Source: Larimichthys crocea (taxonomy: Eukaryota; Chordata; Actinopteri; Sciaenidae). From it: a DNA stretch of 64,000 bases. Below, piece by piece: positions 14,151-25,592 of this stretch; the first letter of the stretch is position 1, and the number at the start of each line of letters is the position of its first letter. A program made the position numbers and the translations under genes. The notes under the pieces are model-generated. The model saw only the letters and a program-made list of their open reading frames with translations. It was not told the DNA's origin and made no database searches. The stretch lies in NCBI RefSeq assembly GCF_000972845.2, contig NC_040017.1:25753606-25817605 (forward strand), given 5' to 3'.

Positions 14151-17100
14151 ATGCAGAGGGCATGTTTGTAATGCGACTCCTTATTTTCATTCCTCTGTTG
14201 TCACTCTGATATAGTCCAGTGAAAAATGATCACAGAAATCCCAGCTAACAAATTATTGTGTTAGTCACGCCGGATTGGAGTGTACAAAACAATGTTCATT
14301 TAGATATTTCAGCACAATGTTTCTTTGACTTGTGCAAACTCTGGTTTTCACTTTGCCTGACTCTAAAATGGACCATTAATAGAATTCAATTCCTGACAAT
14401 AAATATTCTCACTAGAAGCTTTTCTATGCAAGGGTTGGGCCAAAAATAACGAGTGAATAGAACTGAACAAACACCCTTTGGTGAGGGGGACAGGCTGATG
14501 CACTACCCGCTCAAGTTTAAATCTGCGGGAGGTTTGCTTTTCAAAGCCCATCAGCCTTTTGGGGCTGTGACATGTTTCCACGAGGAACACCTGTCCCTCA
14601 TAGACAGTCATGCTCTGTTCAAAGATTCAGTAACTGAGCACCACCCTGCAGCTCTTAACCTCAATCTTTCAACAGTTCAAAGTTTCTTCAGAGTCTTGAT
14701 CCCACCAAAAGTATCTGATACAGGTGGCAAAGGAATAAATCGTCATCAGTGTGGAGTTACTGCAAGAAGTTCGTATCATACTTATACTTTTTTTTTTTTT
14801 ACCAGTTCTAGAACTATTAGTAGTAGTAATTATAACTTGGAGGAGAGTATATATGGAGTGGAGTATTGCTACAAGTCCATAGTTATTATTAGTAATTTTA
14901 TGATTTGTGTTATTGTGTGCAAAGCAGACCAGCTTCATTATCATAATTTAACACGAATAATAGTACGGCGCTTCATATCTCAGTATGAAAATTTAAGGTT
15001 ATCAGCAAAAAAAATCTTATTTCAAACAGCTGCACACAAATCTGTATGAAAATGCAGAAACTGGCTGTGCATAGTGAATCCACATGAAAAGAGTGATCAT
15101 CTGAAAACTCCACATCAATGAAGATTGCTCCTTCTCCGGCTAAAAGCGTGATCACATCAGCACATTAGCCACTATGTGCTTTGAAGGTAAAAAAAAAAAA
15201 AATGCTGATTGATGACTCGTATTTAATCATGCAGAACAAAAAACAGAATTGAATTAAGAAACCCGACCATCATTCATCTCCGAGTCCCGCTTTCTGCAAC
15301 TTCAACTCATTAGTCAGTGCAGGAGCTGCAGAAGTCTGTTATTCCCATGCTTGCTTGGTGTGATAAAGACATGGCTATTTGAAATTCAATAAAAAAAAGC
15401 ATGGACAAACTGAATATTTGAAGCTTTTCATAAAGTCTACAGGCTTATGAAAAAGACAGTACCAATATATTTTTGATAATAATCATACCATTTTTAACAA
15501 ACATGCTTCTTTTCAGTTTTACAGAATTTCCAAGATCAAACCGGTTCTGTCGTCAAAATAAAACTTGGAAATTATCATTTCTCTGTTAATTGCGTTTTGT
15601 GTAATGCAGTTCTCTTTACACAAGATCATAATGCTCACTCCAGAGAATAAACAAGACTGCATCACACACAGTCCGTGCATCATTTCTCTGGATACCTGAG
15701 AGAGTTTCTGAATCAGGCTTAAGATGTTATTGAGTACTTTTAAAGCACAGATGGATCCAGGTCCAGGTCCATCCATCGATACTGTGTTCACTTATACAGC
15801 ACTTTTGTTACGATGGTTACAGAGATAACATTTGCCATCTGGGCTGCTAATTTTGTATCACTGGCTGTTTTTATGTGACATTCTGCTTTAAAAGCCACGT
15901 CAGGACACTATTACAACTAATACTACTGCTACTAATTACTATTAATATTATTATTCGTAGTAGTAGTATCCAACTAACCAACAGCCAAGGCTGTTTTAAT
16001 TAATTCAAATGAAACCAGGGTTGATTTAGTGATTCTGAAGTGTGGAGGTCTTTGCTCGTGTGCTGTCGAGAATCAAAATGCAGATTTCACTGCTGTTCCT
16101 AGAGGCTTTACCCTGAAGCGACGCCTACAGCTACGAGAATTTGAGTAATGAGCAATGATAAAAAATAACTCCAAACTCAAAAACTAAATATCACACATAT
16201 GAGATTTTCTGCCATTGACTTGTATAAAAAAAAAATACTTAACGAATATTTAAATCAAACTGTACAAGTAAATAATAATACTACATCGTAAACTGACAAA
16301 CTGCATTGCTATATTGCCCTTAAGAGCAAGATCAAAGCTCGGCTATATATATACAGTATATATATCCTTAATCAATATAGGACAGATCTCCCAGGAGAAT
16401 GGAGTCGGGGGAAGACAAATCAGTATACAACTAACCACCCACTGGAACTAATTACATTTTGTCCGTAGAAAAATACCAGTGTCAGTCACACGAGCATTTT
16501 TATACAACAACAGGAACTGTGTAGGCCTTAGCTGAATTATTTTTCTCTGCAGGTTATGGAACACATGAATAACAACAGTTCCTCAGCAGGCCTTCCTGGC
16601 CACTGCCGATCCTCATGGTTACAGAAATGTAATAGTCTAACCATGACAGTGGGGGAAAGTTGGGATTAGAGAACACATCTGGATAAGCTGCGATGGGGGT
16701 AAAACCCCAAAGAACAGCAGCCCTCTCCCAAACCCAGCAGGCTGGGCTGGCCTCCTCGCTGTTCAGCCTCTGTAGGATGTGCAATGACTCAGCAGTCGCT
16801 GGCTGCTGGAAGTGTCCTCAAGGGGCTGCCTAGGGATGAGAGGCATGCTGGGTAGGACGCACACATACCTGTACACGCCGCATGAATGCACCCTGAATGC
16901 TAAACATGCACAGGACACACATCTATAGGTGTCACCACAACACTCACCTAACAACGAAATCCAGTCCTCAACTTTACTCATACTCATTTTAGCATCATGT
17001 TATATGAATCAGCATAGCACATCATTATCAGCAATGGGGTTTTATTCTGCAGTATATATGGAATGCTTCTGAATCACTTGAGCGTCGAGAACGTTGTTCC

Positions 17101-18814
17101 AAAATCGCTGATTTGTATGCATTAAAACCAGGGTCAAGTAAGTCGCATGTGAAGAGGGGGGAGAACTACCCAGCAGCTTGAATACATTAAAGCAGAGTAA
17201 ATGGTTTGTTGATTTAAAGAGATTAAAGCACACACAAGCAGGCCTGCTCGATGGATTTTAATTAACTTGCCATATATAAATTGTATGTTATCAGGCATTA
17301 CTGAATTAAATGGTGAATACAAGTGCTTCTTTCTGCTTGGGTGCTTTGAATAAAAGGCTACTTAGAATCTCGATTGAGTCTCCCAGATGTATGTACAGCG
17401 CATGATGCTGCAGTTACAGGGGCGCTGTGAATATGTTCCAGCATACCAACCCCTGGCCTGCAGCCATCCGAGGAGATTCTGTTTAATTATGTACAATACA
17501 GCCAATTCAAGTCCCCTGGTATCTGAGATGATCAAGCAGAGGGATGCCACGTTCTCTCCTTGAGTCATTCGGGCAAATGGATTCCACTTCCAAGAGTCAT
17601 TTCTGTCAGTTATAATAAGAAGCTAATACATAATGTGACACACTCTGAAATGCAAAACTATTCACAAGGTTCTCTGCAAGGCTGTGCAGGGGCAATTAGA
17701 ATTTTGCCACTAGGCCCTTGATGAGTTCCTCAATCTCCGAGGTATCCTGGGAACAGTATCATAAATCTGCCAGTTAATATGCATGATTTAGGCTTGTGTT
17801 TAACTTTGCATAATGTGAAACAGAACTTAAATTTTATTTTTTACCGCGCTGCACTACAAGAAATGGAGAAGAATCCATTTTGGTGGAAAATCAGGTAAAC
17901 AAATGCAGAAAGACCTAGGCACTGTAGACACAAAGGGGCTACGTGAGTAAAGGAAACCTGTCTGTCAGGTACTGCCTCCATGCTGCACTGAATTTAGCCG
18001 ACTCCGAGAGCTTTTTCTCTCGGTGTATACACTATGTAAGCAATTACTTCGGTGTAACTGAGTTTACCAACAAATAAGCGCCGGAGGGGGGGGGGACTGA
18101 GCTGAGATTCCAAATGGCATTTCTGCTTTACTTTACAGCACACTAATCTACAATCTGAATAAGAGTATCTTCCACCAGGACTGCTATTATCTTCTTAGCA
18201 TTTTCCAGGCACTTGACATGGCTCATAGTTACATATTCCCTGAGCTCAGGTGACCTTCTGAACAAGCACGCGGGCTCATCTGGCCCTTGGGGGGAAAACA
18301 CCAAGCCACAGAAAAGATGAATTCAATAATACATATGGCTTCCCACTTCCTGGCACTAATTCCAGTAAGAAACCTGCCAGTCCACGCATGATTCACACAC
18401 AAAAAAAATGAAGCGATCTGGGAACGAAGAACAGCAGAGTTATGCCAAACGTCTGGCTGTACTGGAACGCTGGTAATTGTTTTTTCATCAAGAGGTCAGA
18501 TCCTAAATATGTTGGTCTTTAGCCAAACAGAGATTTAAAGAGCTTAATAAAAATGTTCAGTTTGGTCCGACTTGAAACCGTGCATACCAAAACATTTACA
18601 AGGACAGAAAAAATGCAACATATCTTGTATGCATTCCAGTTGAACATTGTCAAAAACTTGTGCGGTCTTAGATTGTACCATTCACAACATAGTAGCGTGT
18701 TTTTTTTTGTTGTTTGTCATGTTCCATTTCAACAGCCAAGTCAAATCCACACGGAAAGAGGTGTAAAATTAAAAAGGCCTTACAGAGAAAAGCGAAAGAG
18801 AAAAGTTTTCCTAC

Positions 18815-19087
18815 CGTTTTCTGTGTTCTCGTGTTCAGTGTCGGTGAGAGTAAGATTGGAGTTCGCCCTGCTGGAGAGGCACGAGCTGCGGCCTGACTTG
18901 GTGTTGCTTCGGCCCCATAATCTGACCGCATGCTCCGGTGACATGATGCCGTCTGTCTCTGTGTCTGCATCTGAGCCCACGCTGACTGAGTAGTCACGGT
19001 GCGACAGCCCCAGGTCAGTCCTGTATGTGGCTACGTGGGACGGCAGGGCCTCTCCAAAGCCAAGGTTTCGAAGGGAAAAGTCTGCTC
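18815..19087 (-). CDS. tenm4: teneurin-4 coding exon 2 (residues 75-165)
   Basis: This exon continues the Ten_N intracellular domain. The acceptor TTGCTGCAG precedes 19087, and the first two bases complete a Gly codon split across the intron. The 273 bp exon runs phase 1 to phase 1. It translates through [64 protein letters not shown] and [38 protein letters not shown] and LTLTD.EHEN are invariant teneurin motifs. TYRTD and [17 protein letters not shown] are the TENM4 versions. The donor is AAACG followed by GTAGGA at 18814. In teneurins this cytoplasmic segment holds adaptor-binding and phosphorylatable serine-rich stretches. The proline-rich segment, the transmembrane helix and the ectodomain are encoded further left, outside the window. 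Confidence 0.93.
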
Positions 19088-20530
19088 CTGCAGCAAGCCA
19101 ATAAATACAAAGCACTGGTAATTAAATGTGTCACTAACTGCATCACTTAACATAATGAACTGAATTCACTGCAGAAAGAGATGACAGTAATATCTTGGCC
19201 TTCACACGAGTTATATGAAGACACAGGTACAGTTAGTATCTAAAGCCCCTATTGTTATGTGATTATAGCATCTTTAATTCAGACTTATGTCACTTTCAGA
19301 TCCGATACATTCTTTGAAACAAACACAATTGATGTTTTGTCTTTTGTTCATAGGAAAGCGACAGTTTTCAAATGACAACAGCCTTTATATCTTTAAATGT
19401 CATATTGGAAAAAATGAGACATCCTTCTCAATTTTCTCTCTCCTAAATTCTCCACCGAGGTAATTAGAATTACCACCGTGAGTCAGGAGGAGACTTGTAA
19501 AGCAGTCCTTGATGGTTTGAGGATGGCGTTAGATTCTGTTACTGCTGAAAAATAAAAACTTTTTTTAAAAAGGTTGTTTATTTCCTTCGCTGCACCACCT
19601 AGAGGACGTGTCCTTGATGATTCAAAATATAAATGTTTGAGGGAAATGGCAGACCTAAGCCTCAGCTGGATTTAAGGCAGTGCCATCACATCTGATCTGA
19701 ACTTTGAAGATAGTACAGCTGTCCCTCACTATAACGCGGCCTCGCTGTTTCGCAGAGTGTAAATTTGCTTTTTTTTTACAGCGTACTGTACAGTATGAAC
19801 GCGCATTGTGTTCGGCACCGTCAGAGGAACTGTGAAATACACGTGAGTTACTGGTAATAATTTCTTATGTGTCAAACCTCGTAGATTGATGATTAAAATT
19901 AAATGTGTTAAAAATGTTTGGGCTTGAAAACAGGTTTTGATCTTTGGTTTCATTTGCTAATACAGTATTGATACTTATTTTTGTTAAATCTGCGAAAGTT
20001 TGAACTTTGAGAGAGTTTAAATAAGAGAGAAATGTGAGAAAATGTTAATGCCTGTCTGAGAAAAGTGTATAAAAGTGTGTGGTTAGGGGTTTTACAGCCT
20101 TAAAACATGTATAATCATTTTTTAATTAAAAATAAAGCTGGTTACTTCACGGATTTCGTCTATCGCGGGTTATTTTTAGAACGTATCCCCCGCGATAAAG
20201 GAGGGACCACTGTATATCTGAACGAGCAGGTGAAGTTATGCATGTGTGCAGGTATGCATGTCCTCCATGCGGTTTTAACTCCTGCATGGTGGGTTAAATC
20301 CCTGGCCACCGCTGGTAATCGTCAAACAATGCAGAATGACCTCCACAGCGACTGAATGTGAATCACCAGGAGACTCCTCATTAAAAAGCAATGATGCATA
20401 TGTTGAGACCCGGCAATCATGTGCCCTTAACATAATGTTCATGTCATTGTGCACTGCTAACTTACTACACTCTGTAGATAAACCATACTGATATCAATGA
20501 CATTTAATATTAGCACAGATAAAGGCTAAC
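19088..20530 (-). other. tenm4 intron between coding exons 1 and 2
   Basis: This is a 1443 bp GT-AG intron: donor GTTAGC at 20530, acceptor TTGCTGCAG ending at 19088, phase 1. About a third of it is occupied by a TA-flanked MITE at 19716-20212. The remainder shows no other recognisable feature. Confidence 0.9.
19716..20212. mobile_element. MITE with TA target duplication (pogo/Tigger-like terminal sequence)
   Basis: A 497 bp element is bounded by TA dinucleotides at 19714-19715 and 20213-20214. The left end reads CAGCTGTCCCTC then TATAACGCGG. The reverse complement of the right end reads CAGTGGTCCCTC then TTTATCGCGGG, giving imperfect terminal inverted repeats of about 24 bp. Further inside, subterminal blocks rich in CGCGA and TTCGC recur. 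There is no transposase frame, so it is non-autonomous. TA duplication and the CAGTGGTCCCTC-type terminus fit Tc1/mariner-superfamily pogo/Tigger relatives; the subfamily is inference. Confidence 0.8.
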
Positions 20531-20817
20531 CTTGCCGGCTGAACTCGTCCACTTCGTGATGAACCATTTCTTTGACGCGGGTCCCGTAGGCCATCCTTGA
20601 GTCATGGTCAAAGGCCTTGAGTGTTTCACTGGAGCTGTAGGATTTGGTGTTTGGTTTGCCATCCTCGCTGTCTGCTGAGGAGCTGGTGTAACGGCGCTCG
20701 GTGTCCTGCCGGGCAGTGAGTGAGCGGTAAGGTCTACGTTCCTTCACTTCCATGGCTGCGTCCACACTATTTTCAACATCAAATGTGGGTTAGAACGCCG
20801 GTTTAGTTTGAGTGATT
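20531..20817 (-). CDS. tenm4: teneurin-4 coding exon 1 (start codon, residues 1-74, plus short 5' UTR)
   Basis: This exon begins the cytoplasmic Ten_N domain of a teneurin, a large type II transmembrane adhesion protein of neurons. Reading on the minus strand, an acceptor (pyrimidine-rich, ending TTTTACAG) places the exon start at 20817. The ATG at 20753-20751 sits in a good Kozak context (GCAGCCATGG). Translation begins [12 protein letters not shown] and contains [29 protein letters not shown] and YGTRVKEMV, all hallmarks of teneurin N-termini. An upstream in-frame GTG reading gives four extra residues and is rejected. The exon ends in CGGCAAG followed by the donor GTTAGC at 20530, in phase 1 (74 codons plus one base). 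The motifs [15 protein letters not shown] and AYGTRV fit vertebrate TENM4 better than TENM1, TENM2 or TENM3. Paralogue assignment rests on remembered family sequence, so teneurin is near certain and tenm4 probable. Confidence 0.93.
20744..20779 (-). other. uORF overlapping the teneurin start codon
   Basis: In the 5' UTR part of coding exon 1, an ATG at 20779-20777 opens an 11-codon frame ([11 protein letters not shown]). It runs through the teneurin ATG at 20753 in a different frame and stops 7 bases past that ATG, at 20746-20744. The main ATG has a stronger context. Ribosomes initiating at the uORF would bypass the main start, or would need to scan backwards by a few bases. Confidence 0.6.
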
Positions 20818-22479
20818 CTGTAAAAGAAGAACACAAACCAAAAAACACATCATCACCTGCAACCATGATCACCAAAAGGTATAATCTGATTCTGTCTACA
20901 CACACACAAATGCAAAAGAACTGTGGAAATAAATAAAATGCAAATGCACGTGTCCGAATATCAGCGTCTGCATGGCTCAGCACACACAGGCAGAGCATGA
21001 AGAACCACCAGGATTAGATTTAATAAAATACGGCACAACAAATCTTGCACCTATAAAGTTTACGGCGCAAGTCTCCCACAAATATTCTATTTTATGTGCC
21101 ACATAGAAATACTGGGCCTCCAGCATCTGTAAAAGTGGCAGGTGTCCTTCCATGAATTGTGTTGTTTATATGTTACAAATCATCACCAGTTGAAAACTGA
21201 GGAGCCAAACAAATCTAGGACTACACTGAACCAGCAGAGATGATTAAAATCTGAAACATAAAACCCCAACTGTCAAAGTAGCGCACCGAGCATAAGATCA
21301 ATAGAGAGAGGGAATTTTAGCATCCAGCTATGTGCCACGTTTTATTTCCATGCCTTAAAATGTTGAAGCAAAATATGAAGAAACTTGCTTTGGAAGTATT
21401 TTAATGGATTCAAACATAATTTCTTGAGAGATAGAAGGAAAAAAGACTTTGCTGTTTTAGTGCAAAATTACACAACTTAACGTGTAATATATTTCAGCAC
21501 TTAGATGAAGCTTTGCGAACAGCTCATTCAAAGCGACTACATGGTTTAAAGATATTGAGTTGGATTAACAAATGTCAATGTGGATACAAACTTGATTAAA
21601 GGCTTGGCCACTGTTTACTTGAGACTCAATTACTGAACACGGAGAATTAGTGAGCCATACATTGGAGTGATATAATGTATTTCCAGGCTTCTCTTCCAAC
21701 TGCAATGACATGATGATATATCACTAATTATACAGCATGAGCTGAAATCCATATCATTAATGCTGCAGGATTCTGTTCCGATACCATTCACTCATACGCT
21801 CGTACTTATTTTACTATAAGAATGAGATGCAAGCGACTGGATAAGCGAGTGCAGCTCTTTTAAAAAGAGATAAAAACTACTCCTGGCAAATCCAGGACTT
21901 TTTTAGTGACAATATGCCTGTGTTGTTCAGACAAGGATTTTCCACAAGATAAGCTCTTTATGAATACTGTATGAGATTTGCACCGGACAGAACAGTAAAC
22001 AATAATCCTTAGTGAACTATATTTGCCCCGGCCTCAAAAAAATCCCTTTTTTTTTGAAGACGCTCTTGTTGGGTTTGGGGGTTTCTTTTTGTATGTATTG
22101 ACAGCTGAAAGGATCCTAGTGATTAATGACTTGGGGCCTCAATACCAGGACCTCCGCCACATGGAGGGGGGGGAGAAAATGCTCCCACTTTGCAGCCGCA
22201 AGAGCACTTCAGCTGCTCCCAAGATTTCAGATGCCGCTTGTATGGGTTGCTAATTTTTACCTTTTTGCTCAAGATCCTTGACGCTATGCAAATGTGAGAG
22301 AGCATAGAACAAGCAGCTTTCTAAAAGTTTCAAGAATGTTCTTTAAAAAGCATTGTTTTGTTGTTTCCAAAGAGCCGGGCTCATTGCTCCGACCATCTCT
22401 CTTCTGTAACAGCCCTTGCTCCTCATTATTAATCGGCTGGTATGCAATGAGATGTACCTTTGAGGCCATGGGAAACCCA

Positions 22480-22505
22480 GTTGCTTCTTTTTACAAAGAA
22501 GCAAC
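22480..22505. other. perfect short hairpin (11 bp stem, 4 nt loop)
   Basis: GTTGCTTCTTT, loop TTAC, AAAGAAGCAAC. Every stem base pairs. It is intronic and its function is unknown. Confidence 0.9.
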
Positions 22506-25500
22506 AGGCCATAGACGACGACAGATGATACAGAACGCAAATCTGGGTCCTAGAAATGTGTCCACCTTGACTACAACCGTCAGAATTCTCACACAAAAGC
22601 AAATTGTGAAAAGTAAACAAGCGCTCTTCTTCATAAAGAGGCTACATCTGGCATTATCATTGTGCTTCAGCGCCAAAGAGCAAAGCTCGCGTTGTTCGCG
22701 TTCATCTGTCTACATCTAAATCCTGGGAGAAGAAGCCAAAACAAAGAAAATGCCACTGTTGTATTATTTTATTGCGCTGGTACGTGAAGATATTAAACTG
22801 AAGGTTTTATTCAACCGAGATGATTTAGAAACGCTTAAAAACAAAGAGTGATAAGAGGACTATTTTTAAGTAATATCATCATCTCATGCTAAGACACAGG
22901 GCGCTTTAAAGTGGAAGCTTGAAACTCTGAAGGAGAAGGTTAATGAGGGTGCATTCACAAAGACACGCTTAGAAAAGTGAAAAATGACTGCCATGGATTG
23001 AAATCTCCGAAACAAAGATAACAATCACATGCTTTTATTTCAAAGACAAAGTTCCTCTAAAGCTCGAGCCGCAGTGCCAAAAAGAAACTAACTGCATATC
23101 TATGCAATGATCCAAAATCAATTGAGGTCTCTCTGGACGGACAAAAGAAACAGTGGATGGTCTGTTTTTCCCCCTTGGAAATAATTGCACACGCTACGTT
23201 TTTCAATTGCATCGTCCACAGTTGCTCATGGTAGAGTCAGGTGCATGTGTAGGTGCAAAGCAAATGTATATGTGTTCCTGCAGAGGAAGTGTCGCATGAA
23301 CTATGAATGTGTAAACTGAAGTGATGCTGCATATGTTGAGTTCTGTATTGTGTGCAGACTGGAACATTATGAACAACGTGATCGACAAAAAGATCCTTTT
23401 CCTAAAGAGCTCAACAACCTTGGTAGCACAGCTTACTGTACGTGTGATGGTGTGAACGGTTTTCACCCAAGAAAAGTTGGTTGTTCTGTTCACGAACAAT
23501 TGAAGCTGCTCAAGAAAAGGTCTATTAACACTTAAGTGGATGCACAGTATATAGACTACGAGTCAAACTGCTACAGACAGCATATGTACAGTGTATGTAG
23601 ATATACTGCAGAGGCACAGGCGTATCGTCTGGTGTCTGATTTTGACAGGGTCTGATCTCACAGCCTATGATCAAAGATTAAAACCAGTTTAATATACCGG
23701 ACAGAAGGCAGAGCTTATGCTGCTGCAGTGAAAACCTTAAAAGTGCTGCCAGTGTCAGAAGATAAATAAGCACCTCAACCATCAACCACATACACACTTT
23801 GGATTCTAAACACACAGGCTGGCCAGCTATGTCCGCCTGTTTTCCAAACCAAGGCCATTATTTCCCTGAATTTTACCTTTTGCAATTTTGTGTTAAAACC
23901 GTCATCTTGGTCACCACAGATAAGCAGTGGTACTGCTCTTAAACCTGTTAGACCCAAGATGTGACATTTCTAAAGTGCTGCGACAAAGAGTTATTTTCAT
24001 TGACCTTGTCACAGTTAAAAATACCGATCACAAGCTCTCTCTCCGAGGCCAAGGTGACATCTACACAGACAGACACTTTAGTTAAATAGTAAGATTCTTT
24101 TTGTTTAATCAAAAGCAGCCGTCCTGCAGCAGCTCTGTTTAAAGCCACCAGACTCCACCGCAAAAAAAAAACAAAAAAACTGTAATTTTACGCCGCAGAA
24201 CAAAGTGATAGCCTACAGCTGCTTTAATTGGTTAGTGTTATTTGAACAATCTAAGGTCTTTAAACATCCATAATCCTGTCAGACACTAATAACAACTATT
24301 TAGGCCTGTCAGTGGCAAAACATGCACTTTTAGTGGACGTGCATTAGCGGTGCCCCGATGGATTACACATTGTAGCTGCCGGCTGCAACACTCAACTGCT
24401 CAATACTGGACCAGTTTCAAAAATTGTTGTTCCCGCAACTTTTTAACTCCCCAAAACCAAGTAATGTTTAACCAGGCTGAAAACTTTGTATCTTCATGCA
24501 ATGGTAGCCTCTTGCACCACACAAAATCTGTCAAACCAAGCCATAAAACATACCACCCGCAGTGTGAATAACCAGTTGCAGAAGCCCCCTGTTAAAACAC
24601 TCATTGAGGTTTTTGCTGGGTAGACCGTTGTGACCATTGCTCCAGTGTCAGGAGTTGGTTAAATATGGGATCTAAATACGTGGGAGGGGGCGTTTGGGGT
24701 ACAATATAAATGCAAATGGATCTGTACTATCCATCAAACAATTAGCAGTGTGCTGAGAGTTGCTATTCAGTGCTGCTGCATATAAATCTAGCCTTCACTC
24801 TGCACACAGCCCTGTTTTCCATGATAATTAACCGCTTGCTGCTCTTTACATGTCGTAGGTTTCACATGCAGAATCCTGGACATTTTCAGGCAACAGCCAA
24901 AGTAACACACATGCACAATGTTCGACAAATCCCTCGGAGTATAATATGAGATGATTACAGATTACTTGTCTGTGAAATCACTTAATTACTTACTATTATT
25001 ACTAATTACTACCACTAAGATTGAGACATAATGTGTTACTGATTCGTGATGACATTTCTTAGACAAATGGCTGCAGATTTAGAGCATGAGCCAAAAAATA
25101 ATAATTTTGGAGCTTTTTTTTTTTTAGTACAAAACATTTGGACTCATTAATAATAATATCTTTTAACAAATCCAACCCAATTTTAAAATATATTCTTTGT
25201 GTATTTCTGGGTTGTTGTTTTTTTTTCAAGTAGTCAAAGGATTAGTGATAGTTAGCTCACAACCCTGCAGACAAACCTGTACACACAAAAGCAGCCCTGT
25301 CGTGCAACAGAGAGGAAATTTGGGCAGATATCAAGAGCATTGTCTACGAGGTCCATTGAGAGCGAGGAAAGCTCCATACAGGCACCACTTACTTCTATTC
25401 TGGAAATCTTTCACATGCCTGGGCTCTATAGAAAACCCTCCTCGGTCAACAGAAAGGTGTGTTTTCAATAGAGGAAAAAAGATCTGGGTATATAGGGGTG

Positions 25501-25555
25501 GGGGGACTGAATGGCTTGCCAAACAGACATGAATTCTGTAGTGCTAATGCAAGCT

Positions 25556-25592
25556 GGGGAGGGGAGAGGGCATGGATGGAGGTAGGGGGGGG
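25556..25592 (+). other. G-rich stretch, possible G-quadruplex
   Basis: GGGG, GGGG and GGG runs separated by one and three bases, then a longer loop and a G8 run. Weaker than the motif near 34450. Confidence 0.55.

Larger units (their letters stand above)
1..18814 (-). other. tenm4 intron downstream of coding exon 2 (continues out of window)
   Basis: No exon of the teneurin gene was recognised in this stretch. I looked for the expected next protein motifs (proline-rich ICD segment, SLNR, LNSN.PLETR) on the minus strand. Open frames are short and unrelated to known families. The stretch holds simple repeats (A-runs, AAC, AT, GT, CTG), three clear short hairpins (9849-9927, 14123-14150 and a 7-bp stem at 18004-18023) and scattered homeodomain-type TAATTA/ATTA sites. 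Some less AT-rich patches (about 7950-8090, 16680-16960, 17380-17580) might be conserved non-coding elements, but conservation cannot be judged from one sequence. Confidence 0.75.

Noticed and set aside
14453..15049. A 198-codon open frame on the plus strand.
   Set aside because: No family resemblance, low-complexity and poly-F tracts, no initiation or splice support; lies inside a minus-strand intron.
18004..18023. CCGAGAG / CTCTCGG hairpin considered as a terminator-like structure.
   Set aside because: A 7-bp stem in a vertebrate intron with no T-run; likely chance.
20526..20765. A longer teneurin N-terminus starting upstream of MEVKERR.
   Set aside because: The upstream start is GTG. The ATG at 20753 has a strong context and aligns with the start of other teneurins.
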